Below are positions 17,183 through 24,345 of a stretch of DNA of 64,000 nucleotides, in pieces. How positions within the stretch are numbered: position 1 is the stretch's first letter; each line of letters begins with the position of its first letter. The notes under the pieces were generated by a model. That model made no database searches. It was given only the letters and a program-made list of their open reading frames with translations, and was not told where the DNA came from. The translations under genes were made by a program, and so were the position numbers. This DNA comes from Nitrospira defluvii. GTDB taxonomy: Bacteria; Nitrospirota; Nitrospiria; Nitrospirales; Nitrospiraceae. Where the stretch lies: assembly GCA_011525625.1 (NCBI GenBank), contig WYAX01000014.1, forward strand, positions 62,001 through 126,000. The letters are read 5' to 3'.

Positions 17183-17482
17183 ATGAGTCCCAAACCAAAA
17201 AACACTCCCCATCGAGTCCTATTGTCGTTGCCCACCGACCTCTACGAGACCATTTCGCGTGTGTCAGCGGCCATGGAGAAGCCACGAGCCGAAATTATCC
17301 GTGATCTCCTAAGCGAGCAGCAGCCGATTCTCGAACATATGGCCACGATGTTGGAGCAGGCAAAAGCGGGCAAGCTCGATCAGGCTATGAAGGGATGGAA
17401 GAAAATGACCGGGGAGGCGTTAAAGGGCCTTGGAGTGATCATGAATCCGCCTGATCTTAAGAAATCCAAACTCAAATCCTAG
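17183..17482 (+). CDS. Ribbon-helix-helix (CopG/Arc-like) regulator
   Basis: A 99-residue protein. Residues 8-45 fit a ribbon-helix-helix fold: strand RVLLSLP, helix TDLYETISRVSAAM, then EKPRAEIIRDLLSEQ. A helical tail follows. Dimers of this fold put the strand into the DNA major groove. The gene has GGAGG seven bases before ATG and directly follows a promoter that overlaps a palindrome, so self-repression is likely. It precedes the excisionase-like and integrase genes on the same strand, which suggests it controls their expression. An antitoxin role is possible, but no toxin lies next to it. Confidence 0.78.
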   Translation: MSPKPKNTPHRVLLSLPTDLYETISRVSAAMEKPRAEIIRDLLSEQQPILEHMATMLEQAKAGKLDQAMKGWKKMTGEALKGLGVIMNPPDLKKSKLKS

Positions 17483-17534
17483 AGGCGTGATCGGGCGACA
17501 GTGTGAAAACAACAAGTCTAGACGAAAGGGGGTG

Positions 17535-17819
17535 ATGGAAATGTCAGAGGAAGTATTCAAACGGCTGTATTCGGTCAGAGAGGCGGCTCGATACCTGGGC
17601 ATCAGCCAGTGGGCGGTTCGGCATCTCAATTGGTCCAGCAAGCTGCCCTGTGTGCGGCAGGGACGACGGGTCCTATTCGATATTTACGATATGGACCGGT
17701 TCATCGAAAACAATAAGCAGGAGGGGCACCATGGGGATGATTTATCGACGCAAGAAACGCGATCCGACGACAGGGACTTTGGCCGAACAGGGCCCATACT
17801 GGATGAAGTATTACGTTGA
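17535..17819 (+). CDS. Excisionase-like helix-turn-helix protein
   Basis: About 94 residues. RLYSVREAARYLGISQWAVRHL followed by a strand pair with GRRVLFDIYDMDRFI is the MerR-like winged helix of the excisionase/AlpA group (HTH_17). Such proteins bend DNA at attachment sites and steer integrase towards excision. The start is ATG 17535 or 17541, behind AAAGGGGG. The gene overlaps the integrase start by 89 bp in another frame, so the last 30 residues overlap integrase coding sequence and may be the less constrained part. Confidence 0.75.
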   Translation: MEMSEEVFKRLYSVREAARYLGISQWAVRHLNWSSKLPCVRQGRRVLFDIYDMDRFIENNKQEGHHGDDLSTQETRSDDRDFGRTGPILDEVLR

Positions 17820-18987
17820 CGGCAGACCTATCCAAGAAAGCACGAGGACCATTGATAAGGAGCGAGCCAAACGGATTCTTAAAATTAAGGAAGGGGAGAT
17901 CGCTGCAGGGCTATATCGTGGGCCCAATATCGACAGAACGCGCTATGAGGACTTGGCTGATCTCGTGAGACAAGATTACGAATTAAACAAGCGGAAGACT
18001 GGACGTCGGGTCAGTGAGTATCAACACCATTTAGAACCGTACTTCCGAAAGATGCGGGTGTCCGCCATCACCACTGAGCGAATCAAAGCCTATATCGTGA
18101 AACGCCAAGGAGAGGGCGCGGCAAACGCCACCATCAACCGGGAAACTGGATTTCTGAAGCGGATGTTTCGGATGGGCTTTCAACAAACACCACAACTGGT
18201 CCTTCGGGTTCCCCATATTCCCCAACTCAAGGAATACAACATTCGATCAGGATTCTTTGAGCATGAGGATTTTCTCGCGCTTCGAGGCGCGTTACCTGAC
18301 TATGCACAAGTCGTTGCGACGCTCGCGTACTACAGCGGGATGCGAATGGGGGAGGTCTGCTCGCTGCAATGGCGGCAAATCAATTGGACTGAGGGAAAGC
18401 TGTTCCTGCAGGCACAGGACACGAAGACCAATACCCCCAGGGTCCTCTACCTGACGGGCGATCTCTACCGGGTTTTGTTGGCTTGGAAGACGCGCTGCGA
18501 CCTCAAATGGCCGGATTCCCCATGGATCTGCCATCGGGGAGGGATTCGTCTACAAAGTTTAAAGCATTCGTGGCGAAAAGGGTGTCAAACGGTCGGCCTC
18601 GGCGGGATGATGAAAGACGAGAAGAAAAAGCACTTAGTGTGGGTAGGTAGAATCCCACATGACTTTCGTCGCACTGCTGTCCGCAACATGGTGCGAGCCG
18701 GAGTGCCGGAGAAGGTAGCCATGTCCATTTCCGGCCATAAGACCAGGAGCGTGTTTGACCGGTACAACATTGTGAACGAGCGTGATCTCGAACAGGCAGC
18801 GCGTTCACTCTCTGCGTACTTTGAGCGTCAGACGGTTACACTTACGGTTACACTCGCAGAATTGCGCGGGGAGAGTAGTGGCTCTGTAAGCCGCCAACCG
18901 GTTGATTCGTCAGTGGAATTTATGGAGCTGGCGAGAGGAATCGAACCCCCAACCGGCGGTTTACAAAACCGCTGCTCTGCCAATTGA
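17731..18987 (+). CDS. int: Tyrosine recombinase / site-specific integrase
   Basis: A 418-residue integrase. It has an N-terminal arm-binding part, a core-binding SAM-like domain (about residues 70-160) and a catalytic domain with Arg205 (YYSGMRMGEV), Lys232 (TKTNTPR), His310 and Arg313 (HDFRR), His336 (SGHKTRS) and nucleophile Tyr345 (FDRYNIV). All catalytic positions are present. ATG 17731 has AGGAGGGG upstream. The 3' end reads through the right attachment repeat into tRNA-Thr (residues MELARGIEPPTGG onward), so the last residues depend on the integration state. It recombines the element with tRNA-Thr. Confidence 0.93.
   Translation: MGMIYRRKKRDPTTGTLAEQGPYWMKYYVDGRPIQESTRTIDKERAKRILKIKEGEIAAGLYRGPNIDRTRYEDLADLVRQDYELNKRKTGRRVSEYQHHLEPYFRKMRVSAITTERIKAYIVKRQGEGAANATINRETGFLKRMFRMGFQQTPQLVLRVPHIPQLKEYNIRSGFFEHEDFLALRGALPDYAQVVATLAYYSGMRMGEVCSLQWRQINWTEGKLFLQAQDTKTNTPRVLYLTGDLYRVLLAWKTRCDLKWPDSPWICHRGGIRLQSLKHSWRKGCQTVGLGGMMKDEKKKHLVWVGRIPHDFRRTAVRNMVRAGVPEKVAMSISGHKTRSVFDRYNIVNERDLEQAARSLSAYFERQTVTLTVTLAELRGESSGSVSRQPVDSSVEFMELARGIEPPTGGLQNRCSAN
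18834..18853 (+). repeat. Paired GGTTACAC repeats near the right end
   Basis: GGTTACAC at 18834-18841 and 18846-18853, 12 bp apart, inside the integrase gene (coding TVTLTVTL). The pair matches the one at 13710 and 13722 in sequence, direction and spacing. Seventy bases separate it from the right attachment repeat. Best read as integrase arm sites. Confidence 0.6.
18923..18967 (+). repeat. Right attachment repeat, inside tRNA-Thr
   Basis: This 45-bp copy is identical to 13532-13576 and restores the 3' part of tRNA-Thr. The crossover lies somewhere in these 45 bases. Identity stops at 18968, within the anticodon arm, the usual crossover region for tyrosine integrases that use tRNA genes. Confidence 0.93.
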
Positions 18988-18998
18988 GCTACGCCAGC
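18923..18998 (-). tRNA. tRNA-Thr (anticodon TGT)
   Basis: A 76-base tRNA with encoded CCA. The acceptor stem GCTGGCG pairs with CGCCAGC, the D arm has AGCTCAATTGG, the anticodon stem GCGGT/ACCGC encloses loop TTTGTAA with anticodon TGT (Thr, codon ACA), and the T arm has GTTCGATTC. The gene is intact because the element supplies an identical 3' end. Its promoter should lie on the right, in 19000-19070. Confidence 0.95.
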
Positions 18999-19294
18999 CC
19001 GTGTGACTATTTTCAGATTTCGAATGCTTCAAAATGATGGAGAACGAGGAACCCTACATGGCTTGTGCGAAGCTGTCAAGATGCGAGGAGAATCTTCAGT
19101 CTGCTGAGCTCTATCCTGCCCGGTCCTGATCCATATTTCCCCAGTGGCCCACTTTTGCTTGAATAAAGTCTTGATTCCCAATAAGCTGAATTCGAGAGAC
19201 GTTATGATGCTGCGCCGTGGTAGGGCGATAGCCTACGTTGGGGGCGTCAGCCCTTTAGTCGGACGTCCTCGACTTGCAGAGAGGAGCCTGCTTG
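18999..19294. other. Intergenic region between tRNA-Thr and the flagellar regulator
   Basis: No credible gene. It must hold the promoter of tRNA-Thr (minus strand) and that of the FleQ/FlrA-like gene (plus strand). A TGGCCCACTTTTGCTT stretch at 19145 recalls a sigma-54 site but has nine instead of ten bases between GG and GC, so I do not call it. Confidence 0.5.
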
Positions 19295-20710
19295 ATGAGT
19301 CAATCGCATATTCTTGTGATCGATGATGACCCTGCAGTACGCCAGCTTTTGGCGGAGACCCTGACGGGTGAAGGCTATCAGGTTACGGTTATGTCTAGTG
19401 GTCTGGAAGGGGTCGAAGCGGTCAAGGACCAGCCGGTGCACGTGGTGTTGACCGATCTGCAGATGCCGGGGATTGACGGACTGGAAACCATAGATCGCAT
19501 TTCGAAAATCGATTCGAAAATTATTGCGATCGTCATGACCGGATACGGCACGATTGATTACGCCGTGCGTGCGATGAAAGCCGGAGCGTTTGACTTCATC
19601 ACAAAGCCGTTTGAGCCCGACACGGTGACGGTGGTTGTGCGCAAGGCGTTGGATGTGTACAAGCTCAAACAGGAAAATCACCTGTTACGAAAGGCCGTAC
19701 GGGATCAATATCGCCTCGAGCACCTGGTCGGGACCAGTGCGCCGATGCGAACGGTATTGGATTTTGTGGAAAAGGTGGCGGACAGTGACAGCACCGTGCT
19801 CATTGAAGGTGAAAGCGGTACGGGTAAGGAGTTGATTGCGCGCATGTTGCATTTCAACAGCATGCGTCGCGAGCGACCGCTGGTCCCCGTCAACTGCGGT
19901 GCGATTCCCGAAACGTTGCTTGAATCAGAATTATTCGGCCACGAAAAGGGGGCGTTCACCGGAGCCGCGCACACTCGACTTGGACGGTTCGAATTGGCTC
20001 ACGGCGGAACCATTTTCTTGGATGAAGTCGGTGAGATGAGTCTCCCGTTGCAGGTGAAATTATTGCGGGTGTTGCAAGAGCGCTGCTTTGAGCGTGTCGG
20101 TGGTACCAGGACCATCAATGTCGATGTGCGCATCATTGCAGCCACCAACCAGGACCTCGCCCTGGCCGTCCAAGAACGTCGTTTCCGGCAGGACCTGTAC
20201 TATCGCTTGCATGTGATCCCTATCCACATTCCTCCATTAAGGGAGCGCCGAAGTGACATTCCGCTTCTAGTGACTCATTTTATTGCCCAGTTTAATCAGT
20301 TGCGGAGAACGGAGATTCTCGGAATGGAGCCGGACGCGTTGGCGCGAATGACGGAAGAGGAATGGCCGGGCAACATCCGCGAGCTTGAAAATATGGTCGA
20401 ACGCTTGTGCGTGTTGAAAAAGCGGGGAATGATTACTCTGGCTGATCTGCCTGAACGCGCGGTGAAAACGGCTGGCGGCAAGTCGGTCGAGTCGCCGGAG
20501 CAGTTTATTCGCTTCTCGGAGGATGGCATCAATTTGACGAAAGAATTGGAGCATTACGAAAATAGGCTGATCGGTGAAGCCTTGCGGAAGGCCAATGGCA
20601 TTACCAGTCGAGCGGCACAGTTGCTTCAAGTGAATAGAACCACGCTGGTGGAAAAACTCAAGCGGAAGGGATTCGATCCCAAAAGCCACGGTTATCCCAT
20701 CCAAAACTAG
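19295..20710 (+). CDS. Flagellar NtrC-family regulator, FleQ/FlrA-like
   Basis: A 471-residue regulator: receiver domain with Asp54 (LTDLQMPGIDG), AAA+ domain with Walker A GESGTGKE (172-179) and an intact GAFTGA loop (219-224), then a Fis-type domain with ITSRAAQLLQVNRTTLVEKLKRKG. The RTTLVEKL helix is the hallmark of FleQ/FlrA, the top regulators of flagellar genes that act with sigma-54. Unlike FleQ of Pseudomonas, the receiver domain keeps its phosphorylation residues. ATG 19295 has GAGAGGAG eight bases upstream. It stands first in the flagellar locus; whether it or the FlrC-like protein binds the upstream motifs is open. Confidence 0.85.
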   Translation: MSQSHILVIDDDPAVRQLLAETLTGEGYQVTVMSSGLEGVEAVKDQPVHVVLTDLQMPGIDGLETIDRISKIDSKIIAIVMTGYGTIDYAVRAMKAGAFDFITKPFEPDTVTVVVRKALDVYKLKQENHLLRKAVRDQYRLEHLVGTSAPMRTVLDFVEKVADSDSTVLIEGESGTGKELIARMLHFNSMRRERPLVPVNCGAIPETLLESELFGHEKGAFTGAAHTRLGRFELAHGGTIFLDEVGEMSLPLQVKLLRVLQERCFERVGGTRTINVDVRIIAATNQDLALAVQERRFRQDLYYRLHVIPIHIPPLRERRSDIPLLVTHFIAQFNQLRRTEILGMEPDALARMTEEEWPGNIRELENMVERLCVLKKRGMITLADLPERAVKTAGGKSVESPEQFIRFSEDGINLTKELEHYENRLIGEALRKANGITSRAAQLLQVNRTTLVEKLKRKGFDPKSHGYPIQN

Positions 20711-20853
20711 ATGGAGGGGTGCGGCCGTGCATATGTCATTTTTTTGACCCGCTTGATCCGATGCCTGTCGGGATTTCTGACGGCACCTGTACGCACCGTC
20801 CTCGCGTCTTGCTAAATCTTCAAGTCACACCTGGATTTCCATCATTCCGATAG

Positions 20854-20869
20854 GGGCACAGGACTTGCT
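20854..20869 (+). promoter_or_regulatory. Sigma-54-like promoter before the TPR-FlrB-FlrC operon
   Basis: GGGCACAGGACTTGCT: GG at 20855-20856 and GC at 20867-20868 with ten bases between, matching TGGCAC-N5-TTGCT except the first base. The start of transcription should fall near 20880, one or two bases before the GTG at 20882, which would make the mRNA leaderless. Confidence 0.6.
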
Positions 20870-20881
20870 GATTCGGCCCCT

Positions 20882-23059
20882 GTGCGATTCCTATTCACGA
20901 GATCTCAGCATACGCAGGCCTTCGCTGCACTGGCGGTACTCCTCACCTTCTTGTTCCCCCTAGGTGTAGTTCCTCCCACGGCTTGTGCTGGTGTCCCGGC
21001 GATGCGTCAAGAACTGCCGGCCATGATGCCGGAGCCCTCAGAATTGGTTCGAGGCGTCCTGCCCGATCCCGGTCCTCGCTTTGAACGTGTAACTGAACTT
21101 CCGGAATGGTCTCAGTTCGAGCGAGGCCTCGGCATGTTCAAGCATGGGCAGTTTCCGGAGGCTCGACTGCACTTCGACAACATGCTGCGCGAGCATGGGG
21201 ATAGTCGTCTGAAATCCGCGATGCAGGCGTTTCTGGCCGACAGTACGTTGAGAGGCAGCGATCGTGAAGTGCGGCCCTTGGAAATTATCGATCAATACAA
21301 GACGTTGATGCGCGAAGAGCCGCATGCGACCAATGCCAAGCGGGCAGCCTGGCGGATCGGTGATGTCTACCGTATGGAGGGCTGGTATCAGGAAGCGCAA
21401 ATTGCCTATCAGCACGCCCTGAGCTTGGCGGAGCGGGATTCGTATGATGCCAATCGCGCCATGTTGGGCCTGGGCTATGTCTTGCGCGGTTTCAAGAATT
21501 GGAAAGAGAGTGTGCAAACCTTCGACCATGTCTTGAAGCGCACCGTTGATCCGACTCTGTTGGTGTCCGCCTCACTCGGGCAGGCACATAGTCTGTATCG
21601 ACTTGGCAGAATTAAGGATGCGGACGCGCTCTTTGACAGTATCAACAGCCGGTGGCCGGCCGCTCTTCGACGCGATCCCGTTGCGCTGCTCCGCTACGCC
21701 GACACAGCCGGCGACGCGCAACGCGGCCCCGTCGTTCGCGAACAACTGCTCCACTTTTACAATCTGTACCCCTCTCGTCCCGAAACCCCCTTTGTGTTGA
21801 CGCAACTCGCGGACAGTTACAAAGACGCCGGACGATGGATCGAATCCAGCATCTTCTACGCGGCACTGCTGAGCCAGTATCCGAACGCGCCGACGGCGCC
21901 AACGGCCCGTCTTCGTTATGCCGATGTGCAGGAGCATCTCGAGCCTGAGGGAGAAGAGCTGAAGCTTCGGCACACGATCGCCGCACATCTGCATAACATT
22001 CCCTTAAAGCCGGGCGAAATGATGAGTCCGCGGCACGTCTTCGAAGAGAGCGCCAAAGAACATGAGGATTCGACCGTGGGTAGCGAGGCATTGTTCCACC
22101 TCGGGGAAGCGTTGGAGCGGGCAGGCAAATGGGACGATGCGTTACGCGCGTATGAACAAGTCGTAAAACGCACGGGAAAGTTCGCAAATGATCCCTGGCC
22201 GGAGAAAAGCGGTACGCAGGTAGTCAGATTTCTTCGCCCGCGTCTCGAGGCCGCGCAAAAGGCGGGTGACGATTTTGAGCTGATCAACCTGTTCCATCGA
22301 CATGGCCCCTTTGCAGACCGCCTGTATGCCGGCACCGAATTATTGCTCAAGATCGCAGAGGCGCATCGCCGCCTGGGATTCCCCGTTGAGTCGGCACGAC
22401 TCTTTCAGGCGTTGATCAGAGATCCTAAATCCGAGGCCTTTCATGAAACCGCTCTGATGGGGCTGGGCTATAGCTATTTGGAGCAAAAAGACATGCGTGC
22501 GGCTCGGGCCGTATTCGAACGGTATCGACTCCAATTTCCCACGGGGCGGTCCGCAGCGGAGGCGTTGCGGGGAATTCTGACGGCGTACGAAGGGGAAGGG
22601 AATACCGGGGCGCTACTCAAGCTCGGGAGACAGTGGCTCGCCCACAATCCTCGCCATCCCGAACGTGCGCTGGTGCAAGTGAAACTGGCCGGCGTGTTCG
22701 CGCAAGCCAAACACGATGTGGAGGCAGCCGCGCTCTACGAGAGCGTCGTCAAGGCAGGTGTGGATCTCTCCGCCTTAGACATCTTGCGGCATGCCGATGT
22801 CCTGGCTCGCCTGCACCGATCGGACGCGGCCTTAGCCGCATACAAGCGAGCGGTGATTGCCGGCTTGGAACCAGACCAGGAAGCCTGGGCTCAAGTCCAG
22901 ATGGTCCAACTTGCGCGGGGGGCGAACCGTGAAGACTTTGCGCGGAACGGTCTCCGGGCGCTGCGCGTCAATCAAGACAGCCTGGTTCGGCGTCTGGCAG
23001 CGGTGTTGGAAACCGATGTGTCGGAGCCCAAGCCTGTGCCAGGAGGCAAGAAACCATGA
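20882..23059 (+). CDS. Secreted TPR-repeat protein in the flagellar regulator operon
   Basis: A 725-residue protein with a signal peptide (hydrophobic AFAALAVLLTFLFPLGV, cleavage near residue 36). A chain of TPR-like helical hairpins covers most of the rest, for example AAWRIGDVYRMEGWYQEAQIAYQHAL and EALFHLGEALERAGKWDDALRAYEQV. It should be periplasmic and act as a protein-protein scaffold, with no catalytic motif. It overlaps the FlrB-like kinase by four bases (ATGA), so the proteins are made together, which hints at a role in flagellar control or assembly. The GTG start has no ribosome site and lies where the sigma-54-like promoter would start transcription. Confidence 0.75.
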   Translation: MRFLFTRSQHTQAFAALAVLLTFLFPLGVVPPTACAGVPAMRQELPAMMPEPSELVRGVLPDPGPRFERVTELPEWSQFERGLGMFKHGQFPEARLHFDNMLREHGDSRLKSAMQAFLADSTLRGSDREVRPLEIIDQYKTLMREEPHATNAKRAAWRIGDVYRMEGWYQEAQIAYQHALSLAERDSYDANRAMLGLGYVLRGFKNWKESVQTFDHVLKRTVDPTLLVSASLGQAHSLYRLGRIKDADALFDSINSRWPAALRRDPVALLRYADTAGDAQRGPVVREQLLHFYNLYPSRPETPFVLTQLADSYKDAGRWIESSIFYAALLSQYPNAPTAPTARLRYADVQEHLEPEGEELKLRHTIAAHLHNIPLKPGEMMSPRHVFEESAKEHEDSTVGSEALFHLGEALERAGKWDDALRAYEQVVKRTGKFANDPWPEKSGTQVVRFLRPRLEAAQKAGDDFELINLFHRHGPFADRLYAGTELLLKIAEAHRRLGFPVESARLFQALIRDPKSEAFHETALMGLGYSYLEQKDMRAARAVFERYRLQFPTGRSAAEALRGILTAYEGEGNTGALLKLGRQWLAHNPRHPERALVQVKLAGVFAQAKHDVEAAALYESVVKAGVDLSALDILRHADVLARLHRSDAALAAYKRAVIAGLEPDQEAWAQVQMVQLARGANREDFARNGLRALRVNQDSLVRRLAAVLETDVSEPKPVPGGKKP

Positions 23060-24345
23060 TGCGCCAACATACGGAGAGTGCCAACAACGATCTTCTGACG
23101 CGGGCGTTTCGCGACTTCGATCAGGCCGCTACGGTCTTGCAGCAATCCTACGACGCGCTGACGACCCGGCTCCAGCAAATGGACCTGGAATTGGCGCAAA
23201 CCAATGCCAGCCTCCGCGAACATCTTCGCGAAACCGAAGACATGCGTGCGCATCTCACAGCGGTGCTGGAATCGTTGGATACCGGTGTGATTGTGGCGGA
23301 TTCCCACGATGTGGTGGTGCGCTGCAACCATTCCACCGAGCAGTTGTTAGGGCTCTCTCAGTCGGACTTAAAGGGGCGCCTGGCGACCGACGTGCTGGCG
23401 GACATCCGGAAGGACCACGACGAATATCCGCTGGTGCTACCCTCGGGCGTCACGATTGCGCTCACGCACACCGATCTCACCGATGAAGCCGGGAATCTGA
23501 CCGGTAAGCTAGTCCTGATTCATGACGTCACGCGCATCCGCCAGTTGGAGGATCGTCTCCAGCGACGGAACCGGCTGGAAGCCATGGGGCAAATGGTCGG
23601 CAGTATCGCGCATGAAATTCGGAATCCTCTGGGAAGCGTGGAACTGTTCGCGTCCATGCTGCGAAAAGATCTTCGAGACCAGCCGCAATTGAGAGCCTAT
23701 GCCGAACACATTTCTATGGCGGTCCATTCCATGGATCGTCTGTTGTCCAACCTGTTGGTGTACACCAGACCGGATTGTTCCAAGTTGCGTTGGCAGGACA
23801 CCGAGCGGTTGCTGCGCGAGGTACTGACTCTGGCCAGTCATGCCATGTCCCAGGTTGCGATCTCCGTTCGTTGCGACGTGGACCCCTTGGTGCCGCAACT
23901 CTGGTGTGATGGCTCGAAGATGAAGCAGGTGTTGCTGAATCTGGTCTTGAATGCCATCCAGGCAATGCCGGAGGGCGGCGTCCTGACCCTCGCAGCCGCC
24001 TTGCTTCCCGGACACATGCACGGGAGGGCAGCCGTACAACTCACCGTCACCGATACGGGCATCGGGATTCCGCCGGAAGTCCAATCCCGGGTGTTTGATC
24101 CGTTCTTTACCACCAAGGACGACGGGACAGGGTTGGGGTTGGCCATCGTGCACGCGCTGGTGGAGGCGCATCATGGACGGGTCGATGTGATGAGCAGCCC
24201 CGGGCGTGGTACGTCGTTTGTCATTACCATGCCGCAGGAATGCCCCCAACCGAGCGTACCGCCGATCACGGCGGCTGCGTGCGTCAGTCAGGCAGAAACC
24301 CACCATCAGAGTTTGACCGTAGTCAAAGAGGAGATATCCGAATGA
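23056..24345 (+). CDS. flrB: Soluble PAS-domain histidine kinase, FlrB/FleS-like
   Basis: A 429-residue cytoplasmic kinase without membrane helices: coiled coil (about 20-65), PAS domain (about 66-165), HisKA with phospho-acceptor His186 (GSIAHEIRNPLGSVELFASML), and HATPase with NLVLNAIQAMP, DTGIGIP and [18 protein letters not shown]. The IAHEIRNPLGSVELFASML stretch is typical of FlrB/FleS, which phosphorylate FlrC/FleR to turn on hook and basal-body genes. Gene overlaps of four bases on both sides tie it to the TPR protein and to FlrC. Confidence 0.9.
   Translation: MMRQHTESANNDLLTRAFRDFDQAATVLQQSYDALTTRLQQMDLELAQTNASLREHLRETEDMRAHLTAVLESLDTGVIVADSHDVVVRCNHSTEQLLGLSQSDLKGRLATDVLADIRKDHDEYPLVLPSGVTIALTHTDLTDEAGNLTGKLVLIHDVTRIRQLEDRLQRRNRLEAMGQMVGSIAHEIRNPLGSVELFASMLRKDLRDQPQLRAYAEHISMAVHSMDRLLSNLLVYTRPDCSKLRWQDTERLLREVLTLASHAMSQVAISVRCDVDPLVPQLWCDGSKMKQVLLNLVLNAIQAMPEGGVLTLAAALLPGHMHGRAAVQLTVTDTGIGIPPEVQSRVFDPFFTTKDDGTGLGLAIVHALVEAHHGRVDVMSSPGRGTSFVITMPQECPQPSVPPITAAACVSQAETHHQSLTVVKEEISE

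Larger units (their letters stand above)
13532..18967. mobile_element. 5.4-kb integrative element in tRNA-Thr, with HUH replication initiator and tyrosine integrase
   Basis: The element is bounded by identical 45-bp repeats, one being the 3' part of an intact tRNA-Thr gene. It carries, left to right, an HUH-type replication initiator, three envelope-protein genes on the minus strand, a ribbon-helix-helix regulator, an excisionase-like protein and an integrase next to the tRNA. It has no capsid, Zot-like or relaxase/coupling gene, so a self-transmissible phage or conjugative element is not supported. An integrating rolling-circle plasmid or a satellite of a filamentous phage fits better. Confidence 0.85.

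Noticed and set aside
13532..18967. Filamentous-phage prophage
   Set aside because: No Zot-like ATPase and no small coat-protein genes are visible, so only a Rep-bearing integrative element can be supported.
19145..19159. TGGCCCACTTTTGCT as a sigma-54 promoter for the FleQ/FlrA-like gene
   Set aside because: Only nine bases separate GG and GC. Sigma-54 needs ten, and the other sites in the window keep ten.
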